Below are positions 1 through 8,796 of a DNA stretch of 64,000 bases, one piece after another. This stretch comes from Shinella yambaruensis (GTDB lineage: Bacteria; Pseudomonadota; Alphaproteobacteria; Rhizobiales; Rhizobiaceae), in NCBI RefSeq assembly GCF_022899355.1, contig NZ_JALJCK010000005.1, positions 1 through 64,000 of the forward strand, written 5' to 3'. Numbering within the stretch: position 1 is the stretch's first letter; each line of letters opens with the position of its first letter. Both the position numbers and the translations under genes were made by a program. The notes under the pieces are model-generated. The model did not search any database. It was not told where the DNA came from and was given only the letters and a program-made list of their open reading frames with translations.

Positions 1-122
1 TCGATCAGGGCGTGGATCAGCTCGATCGGCGCGCCCGAGCCGCCAAAACCGCCAATCATCACGACCGAGCCGTCGCCAATCTCCGCGACGGCGGCCTCCA
101 GGCTTGCAAGTGTCTTGTCCAT
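1..122 (-). CDS. CoA-transferase subunit A (alpha), N-terminal part, cut by window edge
   Basis: Only the first 40 codons are inside the window, read from an ATG at 122. The reading frame gives MDKTLASLEAAV and then the conserved glycine-rich stretch IGGFGGSGAP. This is the CoA-binding start of the alpha subunit of 3-oxoacid/3-oxoadipate CoA-transferases (ScoA/PcaI type). Enzymes of this family move CoA from succinyl-CoA to a 3-oxoacid. It lies 118 bases after the IclR gene on the same strand and is probably the next gene of the Liv/IclR operon. The substrate cannot be told from this fragment. Confidence 0.75.
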   Translation of the reverse strand, partial: MDKTLASLEAAVAEIGDGSVVMIGGFGGSGAPIELIHALI

Positions 123-240
123 GGTGTTTTCAATGCGGCGGATAGAACCGCCCCTCCGTTAGAATATCGATGCGGCAAGCGAAGCGGCGATGTTCGCCCG
201 TCCGGCTCCGCATGTGCCCGGCGGCGTTGTTTCCTTGGCA

Positions 241-1110
241 TTACAATGACAGGGTCGCGAATTCCTTCTGAACGCGAAGCAGCGATGGCAAGAACTCCTG
301 GACCGCATCCTCCATGCGCACGATTGCTGCGGGCAGCCCTGTATTCAAAGCCGCGACCGTCCTGCCACGCGTGTTCTTCAGCGGAACGGCGATCGACCTG
401 AGGCCGATCTCGACCTCCTGGTCTATCTGGGCATAGCCAAGCTGGCGCACACGGGCCAACTCCTCCATGATGCCCTTGAGGCTCGTCTGTGTGAACTCGG
501 TGCGCCGGGCGAGCGTCGAGGCTTCCAGGATGCCCTGCGCCTCTGCTTCGGGCAGTGCCGCCAGCAGAACGCGCCCCATGGAGGTGCAATAGGCAGGCAG
601 GCGGGAACCCGGCATCAGCGCGATTGACATGACGCGGGTCTGCGCGGCCCGGGCGATATAGACGATTTCCGTATGATCCAGGATCGAGACGGACGTGCTC
701 TGCCTTATCTCCTCGGACACCTCGTCCAGCATCGGCTGCACGATCTTGTGGAGAGGCATGGATGCGAGGCAGCCCGTCCCCAGGCGCAGGACGCGGGGCG
801 TGATGGTGAAGAACTTCCCGTCATAGGCGCAGTAGCCGAGTTCCGCCAAAGTGAGCAGGCAGCGGCGTGTCGTGGCGCGGTCGAGGCCGATGCGCCCGGC
901 AGCCTGCGTGATGCTGAGCTTCGGGGCTTCCGCCGTGAAGGCCTCGATCACCCGCAGGCCTTTCGCGAGCCCCCCCATCAAATCGCGCTTGTTTGCGGTC
1001 AATATCCTGCCTCCCGTATCGGGCGCCTTGCCGGGCCTTCGCAAAGGCCCGGGCATGGTGAGGTTTCGACGAAAAGATGGATTGCCGGATGCACCGTCAG
1101 CGACGGTCAC
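241..1110 (-). CDS. IclR-family transcriptional regulator (PcaR/PobR-like)
   Basis: The winged helix-turn-helix starts at GGLAKGLRVIEAF and carries the recognition region GLDRATTRRCLLTL. The C-terminal IclR effector domain follows and includes SMGRVLLAALPEAEA and the REFTQ-like region. The protein resembles regulators of beta-ketoadipate pathway genes (PcaR/PobR group). That fits the CoA-transferase next door, but the effector is unknown. The start is uncertain. A GTG at 1110 overlaps the upstream stop by four bases, while ATGs at 1056 and 978 give shorter proteins closer to the usual family length of about 250-260 residues. None has a strong ribosome-binding site. Confidence 0.85.
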   Translation of the reverse strand: MTVADGASGNPSFRRNLTMPGPLRRPGKAPDTGGRILTANKRDLMGGLAKGLRVIEAFTAEAPKLSITQAAGRIGLDRATTRRCLLTLAELGYCAYDGKFFTITPRVLRLGTGCLASMPLHKIVQPMLDEVSEEIRQSTSVSILDHTEIVYIARAAQTRVMSIALMPGSRLPAYCTSMGRVLLAALPEAEAQGILEASTLARRTEFTQTSLKGIMEELARVRQLGYAQIDQEVEIGLRSIAVPLKNTRGRTVAALNTGLPAAIVRMEDAVQEFLPSLLRVQKEFATLSL

Positions 1111-2129
1111 CCGCCGCCGGCGGTGGCGTCGGCTTCCATGGTCATCGCCAGAACGATCTTGCCGACATGGCTGCCCCCATCCATCCGGGCATGGGCGTCT
1201 GCGACCTTTTCGAAGGGAAAGACGCTGTCGATCACCGGCAAGGCCTGCCGCGCCGCCAGGAGCGGCATGACGTGCTCTTCCAGGACGCGGGCAAGGCGGG
1301 CCTTCATGGCGACGGGGCGGGCGCGCAAGGTCGAACCGGTCATCGTCACCCGCTTGAACAGAAGCGGAGCCAGGTCGATATCGGCGCGGCTGCCGTACTG
1401 GAAGGCGATCTGGGAAATCCGCCCGTCGAGGGCGATCAGGTCGAGATTCTTCTGGAAATAGGGCGCTCCCACCATATCGAGGATCACATCAGGCCCGCGG
1501 CCCTCGGTCAGCCGCCGCCCCTCCTCCACGAAATCCGCAGTCCGGTAGTTGATCGCATGATCGGCGCCCATCTCCAGGCAGGCCGCGCATTTCTCGTCCG
1601 AGCCGGCCGTGGCGATCACGCGCCGCCCCCCGAGCGCTTTGGCCACCTGTATCGCCGTCGAGCCGATGCCGGAGGTGCCGCCATGCACGAGAAGCGTCTC
1701 GCCATCGGCAAGGCCGGCACGCTCGAAGACATTGCTCCAGACCGTGAAATAGGTCTCGGGCACGGCGCCCGCCTCGATGAAGCTCATCCCCGCCGGAATG
1801 GCGATGGCGACATCCTCGTGTACCACGGCACGTTCGGCATAGGCGCCGGAGGCGACCAGCGCCAGCACCCGATCGCCCGGCGCAAAGCGCGTCACGTCGG
1901 TTCCGACCGCCTCGACGGTCCCCGCCAGTTCCAGTCCGAGCACGTCGCTCGCGCCGGGCGGAGGCGCATAGTTGCCCTGCCGCTGCATCACGTCGGGCCG
2001 GTTTATCCCCGCCGCGTGAACCCGCACCACCATGTCGTTCGGACCAGGCGCCGGCAAGGCGCGCTCGACGATGCGCAGGACTTCGGGACCTCCGGCCCCA
2101 TCGGCGATGACGGATCGTGTCGTTTGCAT
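1107..2129 (-). CDS. NAD(P)H quinone oxidoreductase-like MDR enzyme
   Basis: This is a 340-residue medium-chain dehydrogenase/reductase of the zinc-free quinone oxidoreductase (QOR/PIG3) group. The N-terminal GroES-like part has the sequence GLELAGTVEAVG. The Rossmann NADP site HGGTSGIGSTAIQ lies near residues 149-161. The zinc-ligand pattern of alcohol dehydrogenases is absent. Such enzymes reduce quinones or alpha,beta-unsaturated carbonyls in the cytoplasm. It follows livF after 43 bases and precedes the IclR gene with a four-base overlap, so it is probably co-transcribed with the importer and may act on the imported compound or a breakdown product. Confidence 0.85.
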   Translation of the reverse strand: MQTTRSVIADGAGGPEVLRIVERALPAPGPNDMVVRVHAAGINRPDVMQRQGNYAPPPGASDVLGLELAGTVEAVGTDVTRFAPGDRVLALVASGAYAERAVVHEDVAIAIPAGMSFIEAGAVPETYFTVWSNVFERAGLADGETLLVHGGTSGIGSTAIQVAKALGGRRVIATAGSDEKCAACLEMGADHAINYRTADFVEEGRRLTEGRGPDVILDMVGAPYFQKNLDLIALDGRISQIAFQYGSRADIDLAPLLFKRVTMTGSTLRARPVAMKARLARVLEEHVMPLLAARQALPVIDSVFPFEKVADAHARMDGGSHVGKIVLAMTMEADATAGGG

Positions 2130-2172
2130 GAGATGATATCCTTTCTATCGGAAGAGGGTCTTGCGCCGGGCG

Positions 2173-2826
2173 TCACGCCGCGCCCGCCGCGACGTTCGCG
2201 CCGCGTTCGATGCGCCAGACCTGGTCGAGCAGGCTTTCGGAATGGGTGGTCTCGGACATGCTCATGATGGTCGAGAGGCTCTCGCTCCTCAGCGAGGAAA
2301 TCACCTCGGAGAGGCGCTGGGCGAGCGCCGGGGCGACGCCCTCGAAGGGCTCGTCGAGCAGGAGAAGCCGGGTGCCGACGGTGAGCGCGCGGCCGAGCGC
2401 CACCAGTTTCTGCTGGCCGCCCGACAGGAGAAGCGCCTTGCGGTCGGCCATCGGCATCAGTTCCGGCATGATGTCGTAGACGAGCTTCAGCCGCGCCTTG
2501 CCGTCGATGCCGCGCATCACCCATGTCGGCAGGAGGATATTCTCCTCGACCGTCAGGTCCGGGATCAGCCCCCGGGTTTCCGGCATGTAGCCGAGGCCCA
2601 ACGCCGGGCGGCGATGGATGTCGACCTTCTCCAGGTTCTCACCATTGAGGGTGACGGAGCCGCCGCTGAGCCTGGCGAGGCCCATGATGGCGCGCATCAC
2701 GGTGGTCTTGCCGGCCCCGTTGCGGCCGACCAGGCCAATCATCGATCCGGCGGGCACATCCATCGAGAAGTTGCGGACCGCCTCGACCTGGCCGATTTTC
2801 ACGTTGATGTCACGAATAGTCAGCAT
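2173..2826 (-). CDS. livF: Branched-chain-amino-acid-type ABC transporter ATPase (LivF)
   Basis: This is a 217-residue ABC ATPase with Walker A GRNGAGKT (34-41), signature LSGGQQK (134-140) and Walker B LLLLDEP (154-160). Order and length match LivF, the second ATPase of HAAT-family importers. The usual H-loop position reads TIMSMSETTHS, so the switch residue is not canonical, as is common in LivF. At 217 residues it is slightly shorter than most LivF proteins. It lies four bases after livG. Liv-type systems also carry amides, urea and aromatic acids, so branched-chain amino acids are not assured as the substrate. Confidence 0.9.
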   Translation of the reverse strand: MLTIRDINVKIGQVEAVRNFSMDVPAGSMIGLVGRNGAGKTTVMRAIMGLARLSGGSVTLNGENLEKVDIHRRPALGLGYMPETRGLIPDLTVEENILLPTWVMRGIDGKARLKLVYDIMPELMPMADRKALLLSGGQQKLVALGRALTVGTRLLLLDEPFEGVAPALAQRLSEVISSLRSESLSTIMSMSETTHSESLLDQVWRIERGANVAAGAA

Positions 2827-2830
2827 CGCC

Positions 2831-3580
2831 TTACCTCGCCGTTCCGGTGACGTATTTCTGCACGGCGGGATCGTTCAGCACCTCGTCGGGCGCATCGTCC
2901 GCGATGATCTCGCCGGAGTAGAAGGCGAGCACCCGGTCGGCGTAACGCGTCACGATCTCCATGTCGTGCTCGACGAAGATCACCGCGGAGCGTTCCCCCT
3001 CGAGCGCGGCCATGACCTTGTCCATCAGCGGGAACTTCTCCTCCGTGCTGACGCCCGATGTGGGCTCGTCGAGCAGGAACACGCGCGGGCGGCTGGCAAG
3101 CGACATGGCGATATCGATCAGCTTGCGCACCCCGCCCGGCAATTCGTTCACGGGACGGCCGGCGTAGCGCTCCAGCCCGAAGCGCTCCAGCATCTCGACG
3201 GCCCTGTCGAGCGAACCTTTCGTGCGCGCCGGACGAAAGACCGACCCGCCGTCGCCCGCGATCTCCAGCGCCACGAGGATGTTGTCGACCGGCGTCATGG
3301 CCTCGCAGAGCTGCGGGATCTGGAAGGAGCGGCCGAGGCCTGCCCGCGTGATGAGCCGCGGCGGCAGGCGGGTGATGTCCTTGCCGTCCAGCTTCACCTG
3401 GCCGGCATCGGGCTTGAGATAGCCCGTCACCATGTTGACGAAGGTGGTCTTGCCCGCGCCGTTGGAGCCGATCAGCGACAGCCGGGCGGCGGGCATGACC
3501 TCCACGTTCAGGTTGTTGGCGGCGACCAGCGCGCCGAAGGATTTCATGAGGCCCTTTACCTCGAGGACTGCACCGCTCAC
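2831..3580 (-). CDS. livG: Branched-chain-amino-acid-type ABC transporter ATPase (LivG)
   Basis: This is a 249-residue ATPase starting at a GTG (3580) that overlaps the livM stop by four bases. It has Walker A GSNGAGKTT (38-46), Walker B VFLLDEP (167-173) and H-loop VEHDME. The signature is degenerate, LPGGVRK (147-153), where most ABC proteins have LSGGQ; LivG-type proteins often vary here. The C-terminal tail DEVLNDPAVQKYVTG is typical of LivG (DPxVxxxYLG). It pairs with LivF to energise the LivHM channel on the cytoplasmic side of the membrane. Confidence 0.9.
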   Translation of the reverse strand: MSGAVLEVKGLMKSFGALVAANNLNVEVMPAARLSLIGSNGAGKTTFVNMVTGYLKPDAGQVKLDGKDITRLPPRLITRAGLGRSFQIPQLCEAMTPVDNILVALEIAGDGGSVFRPARTKGSLDRAVEMLERFGLERYAGRPVNELPGGVRKLIDIAMSLASRPRVFLLDEPTSGVSTEEKFPLMDKVMAALEGERSAVIFVEHDMEIVTRYADRVLAFYSGEIIADDAPDEVLNDPAVQKYVTGTAR

Positions 3581-4542
3581 GTCGCTGGCTCCTTGATGCT
3601 GCGGATTGCATGGTTTTTCGCCGGCTTCGCCCACATCGACCCCACGCCGCGCGGCAGGAAGACGATCACGAGCAGGAGGAAGATGCCGAGCAGCATCTGC
3701 CAGCTTTCGGGGAAGTACTGGCCGGAGAAGGACCGGACGAGTTCCGTGACCAGCGCCGTGCCGAAGACGGCCGTCACCGAGGCATAGCCGCCGAGGATGG
3801 CGATGAAGACCATCTCGCCCGACGTCGTCCAATAGCTGAAGAAGGGATCGACATGGCCGAGCGCGACGCCGTTCAGCGTGCCGCCGAGCCCGGCCAGGCC
3901 TCCGGCGAGGATGAAGCTGCGCGTGCTGACGGAGAACACCGAGGCGCCCAGATATTCGATGCGCAACTCGTTCTCGCGCGCGGCGCTGGCGATGAGGCCG
4001 AGGCCGCTGTCGAAATGAACCCGACAGACCGCGGCGGCAAGCGCGGCGATGACGACGGCGATGGCATAGAGGCCGAAGCCGGTCTCCGCCAGGTGGTAGC
4101 CGAGAAGGGTCGGCTTGGGGACGTTGAAGCCGTCCGATCCGCCGATGGCGGCGATCTTGGTGAGGACGCCGTAGGCCACCATCGAAAGCGCCATGGTCAG
4201 CATGGCGAAGAAGATGCCGCGATAGCGGGCGACCAGCGGCGAGACCAGGGCGGCGATCAGGCCGCCGGCGATGCAGCCGACGGAAAGCAGCACGATCATA
4301 TCCGTGACGCCTGCCCAGTTCGCCATGAGGCCCGAGACATAGGCGCCGCCGCAATAGTAGAGCCCCTGCCCGAAGCTGAGCAGCCCGCCCCTGAGCAGCC
4401 CGACGAGACCGAGTGCGACGAGGCCGAAGCCGACCGCCTTGGTCATGGTGAAGAGGAACCAGGCCGGCACGACGAGACCGATGGCGATGAAGACCAGCGC
4501 GCCGAGCGCGGCGAGGCCGAATGTGCGAAGGATCGGGTTCAT
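3577..4542 (-). CDS. livM: Branched-chain-amino-acid-type ABC permease (LivM)
   Basis: This is a 321-residue inner-membrane permease with multiple hydrophobic helices. It has the LivM-type motifs LLSFGQGLYYCGGAY near the N-terminus and the EAA-like cytoplasmic region AARENELRIEYLG, followed by AGGLAGLGGTL. The ATG at 4542 overlaps the livH stop by four bases (ATGA), and the end overlaps livG in the same way. This indicates translational coupling through the importer genes. The usual LivM sequence SLGHAAFFGIGAY is replaced by SFGQGLYYCGGAY, which suggests a divergent subfamily, possibly urea/amide- or aromatic-acid-type. Confidence 0.9.
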   Translation of the reverse strand: MNPILRTFGLAALGALVFIAIGLVVPAWFLFTMTKAVGFGLVALGLVGLLRGGLLSFGQGLYYCGGAYVSGLMANWAGVTDMIVLLSVGCIAGGLIAALVSPLVARYRGIFFAMLTMALSMVAYGVLTKIAAIGGSDGFNVPKPTLLGYHLAETGFGLYAIAVVIAALAAAVCRVHFDSGLGLIASAARENELRIEYLGASVFSVSTRSFILAGGLAGLGGTLNGVALGHVDPFFSYWTTSGEMVFIAILGGYASVTAVFGTALVTELVRSFSGQYFPESWQMLLGIFLLLVIVFLPRGVGSMWAKPAKNHAIRSIKEPAT

Positions 4543-5435
4543 ATCTTGCGCGCCTTGATGGGAGTGAAAAGGCCTTCCGGCCGGAAGATCAGCACGGCCA
4601 CCATCACGAGGTAGATGATGAAGATCTCGGCTTCCGGAAGCTCGTAGACCGCAAAGGCGCGGGCGATGCCGACGATCAGCGCGCCGATCGCCGCGCCGGG
4701 GATCGAGCCGAGGCCGCCGATGATGACGACGGCGAAGCTGACGACGATGACCGAAACGCTGTTGCCCGGCTGCACCGAGATCAACGGGCTCGTGAAGGCA
4801 CCGCCGAGCGCGGCGAGGAAGACGCCGACGCCGAAAGCGAGGAGATAGATGCGCGCGATGTTGACGCCCATCGCCTGGCTCACTTCCGGCTCCTTGATGA
4901 CGGCGAGCGTGATCTTGCCGATCCGCGTGCGGTTGAGGCCGAACCAGACGCCGAGACCGCACACGATGGCAAGGCCGATCAGCGCGAGGTCGTAGCCGAC
5001 ATAGAACAGCGACCCCATCTCCACATTGCCGAGGAGGTTGCGCGGCTCGAAGACATAGTAGGGATTCACGCCGAAGATCATCTTCGTCACGTCCTCCAAA
5101 ATGAGGAACACAGCGTAGGTGATGAGAAGGATCAGCACTTCGTCGCGGCCGTAGAAGTAGCGCAGCAGCCCGCGTTCGATCAGCGGTGCGATCAGGATGG
5201 CCACGGCCGCCGCGGCGATGAACATGGCAAGCAGGCTGAACCACTCGGGCATGCCGAGGCCGGCGAAGAAGGGCACGGCGATCGCGGCCCCGTAGGCACC
5301 GAGCGCGTAGAGCCCGCCATGGGCGAAGTTGAGGATCTTCAGGACGCCGAAGACGAGCGTCAGCCCGAGCGCGACGATGAAAAGCCACGAGGCATAGATA
5401 AGCCCATCCAAGAGAATGGTGAAAATGAGGTCCAT
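4539..5435 (-). CDS. livH: Branched-chain-amino-acid-type ABC permease (LivH)
   Basis: This is a 298-residue hydrophobic permease. It has the LivH hallmarks GLTLVFGVLKILNFAHGGLYALGAY near the N-terminus (about residues 24-48) and a C-terminal GGLGSIPGAAIGALIVG. These define the inner half of the HAAT-family channel. It is the first permease gene after the binding protein, 60 bases away, with a stem-loop in between. It overlaps livM by four bases. Confidence 0.93.
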   Translation of the reverse strand: MDLIFTILLDGLIYASWLFIVALGLTLVFGVLKILNFAHGGLYALGAYGAAIAVPFFAGLGMPEWFSLLAMFIAAAAVAILIAPLIERGLLRYFYGRDEVLILLITYAVFLILEDVTKMIFGVNPYYVFEPRNLLGNVEMGSLFYVGYDLALIGLAIVCGLGVWFGLNRTRIGKITLAVIKEPEVSQAMGVNIARIYLLAFGVGVFLAALGGAFTSPLISVQPGNSVSVIVVSFAVVIIGGLGSIPGAAIGALIVGIARAFAVYELPEAEIFIIYLVMVAVLIFRPEGLFTPIKARKI

Positions 5436-5466
5436 GTCAGAAAACCGATCGTCGGTGTTGCGGGAG

Positions 5467-5487
5467 GCCGGGGCTGCGCGCCCCGGC
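5467..5487. terminator. Stem-loop between binding-protein gene and livH
   Basis: GCCGGGGC and GCCCCGGC form a perfect 8-bp stem with a 5-base loop directly after the binding-protein stop codon. There is no T-run, so it is more likely an mRNA-stabilising or partial-termination hairpin. Such a hairpin would raise the level of binding protein over permease, as in many ABC operons. Confidence 0.5.
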
Positions 5488-5495
5488 AGCCTTGG

Positions 5496-6785
5496 TCAGT
5501 CGCAGTCGGCGCCGGGGAAACCCGCCTCGATCCATTCGATGCTCTTCTTGTCCGCCGGCGGGTTCACGCAGCGGGCGTCGAAGTGGAGGATGTCGCCGAG
5601 GACGATGTTACCGTCCTTGTCCTTCTGCGTGCGTCCGAAGCCGATCGACTGGATCGCCTGATGGCCCTTGCCGTTCGTCATCTCGATCAGCCCCGCGGGG
5701 CTTTCCCAGGACAGGCCCGTCATGGCGGCGGAGAGTTGCTCGGAGGACGGCTTGACGCCGCCGTTTTCCTTCATCGCCTTTTCGACGGCGCTTTTCAGGC
5801 CGAGAAGCGCCTGCGCCATGCGATAGGGACCCTGCACCGGCACGACGTTGTCGTAGGCCTCGCGATAGGCGGCGTCCCACCAGGTGTTGAGCGCGCTTTC
5901 CGGCGCCATGTAGCCGTAGGAGCCACGCGCGCCGATGATCACGCCCTCGGGCATGTTGTTGCCGAGCGGCGGCAGGACATGGTCTGCGGTGGACAAGGCA
6001 ACCTGCGCCTGCCTGAAGAGGCCGCGCGGCAGACCCTGCAGGATGAAGGACTGGAGATCGCCGCCCCACAGGGAGGAATGGATGACATCGGCGCGCCTCT
6101 GCATGAGCGCAGAGATCTCCGTTCCGTACTGGCCGGCGCCGAAGGCCGGGAACAGCTCGGCCGCTACCGTGGCCTCGGGATAGATCCGGCCCATGGCGGC
6201 CTTGAAGTCGACCCAGCTATCATGCCCCCAGGCATAGTCCTGATGGATGCCTGCATAGGTCTTGATATCGACGCCGAGCGCCTTCAGATAGCGCACGAGG
6301 CCGACATTGTCCTGCGTCGCGGTCGCGGCGGTACGGAAGACGTACTGATAGTCGGCATCCTCGAAGATGCGGGGCGTGCCGCAATCGTAGAGGATGGTGA
6401 ACGTCTTCAGTTCCTCGGCGACCGGCGCGACGGCAAGGCAGTCGCCCGAACCGACATAGCCGATGACGACATCGACCTTCTCGCGCTGCACCAGATTGCG
6501 GTATTCCTGAACCTGGACGGTGGCGCCCCCCGCCTCGTCGATCAGGACGGCTTCGATCTGCATGCCGCCCATGCCCGGCGTGTTGTAGGGCGCGGGCACT
6601 TCGCCGGCATTGAGCTTCTTGACCAGCAGCTTCGCGCCGTTGGCTGCCGGAACGCCGAAGCTCTGCGCCGCCTGCCCGGAAAGGAAGGTCACGATGCCGA
6701 CCTTGAAGGTGTCCTTTGCAGCGGCAGTGCTCGTGCCGGCGATCAGCGCGGCCAACAGTCCGCCAAACTTCACAAAATTTCGCAT
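5496..6785 (-). CDS. Liv-type ABC transporter substrate-binding protein
   Basis: This is a 429-residue periplasmic binding protein with a signal peptide (MRNFVKFGGLLAALIAG, cleavage after about TAAA, residue 23). The mature part starts DTFKVGIVTFLSGQAA, the usual opening of type I leucine/amide-binding folds (Peripla_BP_6). Start ATG 6785 has a clear ribosome-binding site (GGAGGAG, 6-7 bases upstream). It is the first gene of the minus-strand Liv operon and is divergent from the carboxylase operon. A pair of shared small or aromatic ligands is plausible, but the ligand cannot be read from the sequence. Confidence 0.92.
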   Translation of the reverse strand: MRNFVKFGGLLAALIAGTSTAAAKDTFKVGIVTFLSGQAAQSFGVPAANGAKLLVKKLNAGEVPAPYNTPGMGGMQIEAVLIDEAGGATVQVQEYRNLVQREKVDVVIGYVGSGDCLAVAPVAEELKTFTILYDCGTPRIFEDADYQYVFRTAATATQDNVGLVRYLKALGVDIKTYAGIHQDYAWGHDSWVDFKAAMGRIYPEATVAAELFPAFGAGQYGTEISALMQRRADVIHSSLWGGDLQSFILQGLPRGLFRQAQVALSTADHVLPPLGNNMPEGVIIGARGSYGYMAPESALNTWWDAAYREAYDNVVPVQGPYRMAQALLGLKSAVEKAMKENGGVKPSSEQLSAAMTGLSWESPAGLIEMTNGKGHQAIQSIGFGRTQKDKDGNIVLGDILHFDARCVNPPADKKSIEWIEAGFPGADCD

Positions 6786-7254
6786 CGGTTCTCCTCCCGG
6801 TTTGCGTCCGGCCAAACGGCATTTGCGGCCGGAATTGATCGCCTCGTCCATTCTTGAGATCGGCGCGCCCCTGGGCGGCCGAACATAGGAGCCCGCCTGG
6901 ACGAGGCCGCCCAGCAAAAAGCCCCTCCAAGTCTCTGGCATCACGCCCCATCGGCGCCCGGCCCGCTCCCCAATTCTGGCGAGCTTCATTGTCCGACAAA
7001 CAGACTATTATCTTTTCGGTCAGACCGTCAATCAGCGTGGCGTGCGAAATGCGAACAAATGTCAAATAGCGATTTTTTTGTTGACGGGCGGCTGGTCCGA
7101 AAACTAGCTTCACAATCGTAATCTTGCGCATCAGGAGGATATACTGTGCACGATTACACAATCAAACCATTGATCTCGCAGAGTTTTTCCAGAGATTTCG
7201 ATCTCATTCGGAGAATTTTTCATATCGAGATCAAAATTCAACGGGAGTTTTGCT
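6786..7254. promoter_or_regulatory. Divergent promoter region between Liv operon and carboxylase operon
   Basis: This gap of about 470 bases serves both operons. It is AT-richer than its surroundings, especially 6990-7250. It contains a consensus ribosome-binding site AGGAGG at 7133-7138 feeding a small ORF (separate entry). It also has a 9-bp inverted repeat, TTGATCTCG at 7170-7178 and CGAGATCAA at 7226-7234, with a related half-site TTCGATCTC at 7197. The repeat could be an operator or an RNA hairpin. No operator could be assigned to the IclR protein. Confidence 0.55.
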
Positions 7255-7262
7255 GTGGCTAA
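7146..7262 (+). CDS. Possible 38-residue leader peptide before the carboxylase
   Basis: A GTG at 7146 sits seven bases after a perfect AGGAGG (7133-7138). It opens a 38-codon frame ending in TAA at 7260-7262, overlapping the start of the carboxyltransferase (GTG 7255) by eight bases. Seven of the 38 residues are isoleucine, and the peptide ends EFCCG. The overlap would couple translation of the two. It could be a regulatory leader peptide or simply a small upstream ORF. No homologue is recognised. Confidence 0.45.
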   Translation: MHDYTIKPLISQSFSRDFDLIRRIFHIEIKIQREFCCG

Positions 7263-8796
7263 AGATCATATGCAGACTATATCACAGATCATGGCCAATG
7301 GCGGCCGCCCGGCCGGAAGCATGCGCGAGATCAAAATCGTCGACACGACGTTTCGCGATGGCCAGCAGAGCCTTTGGGCAACGCGCATGCGCACGGAACA
7401 CATGCTTTCGATGCTCGACGATATCACCGCGGCAGGATATACACAGATCGACCTCGTCGCTCCCATTCAATTCGACGTTTCTGTTCGTTACTTGAAGGAA
7501 GACCCCTGGGAGCGCGTAAGACTACTTCACGAGCGCGCGCCGGGCACGAAGTTCCGCGCGCTGATCCGTTCGCGGAACATCGCATCCTTTGATTTTCTTC
7601 CTGACGATATAATACAATCATGGGTGGATAGCCTTTATGCAAATGGCTTCCGTGTGATTGGTTCGTTCGATGGTTTGAACGACATCGACAACATCGCGCC
7701 GGGGCTGCGCAGAGCCAAGGAGCTGGGTGCTTACACCTTCGGCGCCCTGTCCTATTGCGAGAGCCCGGTGCATACCGACGAACTCTATATCGCCAAGACC
7801 AGGGAATATCTGGAGAAGACGGATATAGATGCGTTCATGCTCAAGGATGCAGGCGGCCTCCTGACACCCGAGCGCATCCGCACGCTGGTCCCTGCGATCA
7901 AGGATCTGATCGGCGACCGGCCTCTGGAAATCCACAGCCACTGCCTCACGGCGCTTGCCCCGCTGGTCTATCTCGAGGCCGTCGAGCACGGTGTCGACGT
8001 GCTGCACCTCTCCATCGCGCCGCTGGCGAATGCCAACGGCCAGCCTGCCGTGCAGAGTGTCGTGCGCGACCTGAAGGCGCTCGGCTACGAGGTGAACCTC
8101 GACATGGCGCGCATCGCCAGGGTGAGCGAACGGCTTCACCAGATCGCCGAAGACGAAGGCAAGCCGCTCGGCGTGCCGGTCGAATACAACGGCCTCCACT
8201 ACATGCACCAGATTCCCGGCGGCATGTTGTCGAACTTCCAGTCGCAGTTGAAGACGGCCGGCCTCGAGGACCGCTTCGACGAACTCCTGGTGGAAGTCGC
8301 CAAGGTCCGCTCGGAGCTTGCCTATCCCATCATGATCACGCCGTTCGCGCAATTCGTCGGCACCCAGGCGGTGCTCAACGTCATCACCGGCGAGCGCTAC
8401 AAGATCGTGCCGAACGAGATCAAGAAATACGTCCTCGGCTACTACGGCAAGCTGCTGGCGCCGATCGATCCGGAACTGCGCGAGCGCATCATCCGCAACG
8501 GCGCCTCCGAAATCGCCGCCGAGCCCGGCCCTATTGCGCCCATGCTGCCCGATCTCGCCGCGCGCTATCCGGACGACGACATCCACACGCTGCTCCTGCG
8601 CGCGATGTTCGCGGGGACGCAGGTGGACGAGATGGTGAAGGCCAAAAAGGAAGCCGCCCCGGCCGACGGCGGCAGCTCCCTGCTTGCCCTCATCAAGCGC
8701 GCCCACGCGCAAAACACCGGCAAGCGCGCCCTGGCGATCAAAACCGCAAACTTTGAACTGAAACTTGGAGTCGAGAAGGTCAATGCCAATGGATAA
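7255..8796 (+). CDS. Biotin-dependent carboxylase, carboxyltransferase (HMGL-like) subunit
   Basis: This 513-residue protein resembles the carboxyltransferase half of pyruvate carboxylase (PycB) and the alpha subunit of oxaloacetate decarboxylase. It has a TIM-barrel HMGL-like domain opening IVDTTFRDGQQSLWATRMRT, the metal-bridging lysine in FMLKDAGG (K197), metal histidines in EIHSHCLTA (H227, H229) and a PYC-type C-terminal domain. Two positions are unusual. DGQQ replaces the normal D(A/G)HQ, and HSHC replaces HTHD, both at the substrate pocket. The start is GTG 7255 with GGGAG upstream; an ATG at 7270 is the alternative. It heads the operon with the biotin carrier and biotin carboxylase genes. 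Confidence 0.85.
   Translation: MAKDHMQTISQIMANGGRPAGSMREIKIVDTTFRDGQQSLWATRMRTEHMLSMLDDITAAGYTQIDLVAPIQFDVSVRYLKEDPWERVRLLHERAPGTKFRALIRSRNIASFDFLPDDIIQSWVDSLYANGFRVIGSFDGLNDIDNIAPGLRRAKELGAYTFGALSYCESPVHTDELYIAKTREYLEKTDIDAFMLKDAGGLLTPERIRTLVPAIKDLIGDRPLEIHSHCLTALAPLVYLEAVEHGVDVLHLSIAPLANANGQPAVQSVVRDLKALGYEVNLDMARIARVSERLHQIAEDEGKPLGVPVEYNGLHYMHQIPGGMLSNFQSQLKTAGLEDRFDELLVEVAKVRSELAYPIMITPFAQFVGTQAVLNVITGERYKIVPNEIKKYVLGYYGKLLAPIDPELRERIIRNGASEIAAEPGPIAPMLPDLAARYPDDDIHTLLLRAMFAGTQVDEMVKAKKEAAPADGGSSLLALIKRAHAQNTGKRALAIKTANFELKLGVEKVNANG

Noticed and set aside
4521-6857. A 778-codon plus-strand frame rich in charged residues
   Set aside because: It is antisense to livH and the binding-protein gene, with composition typical of reverse-frame translation of GC-rich DNA.
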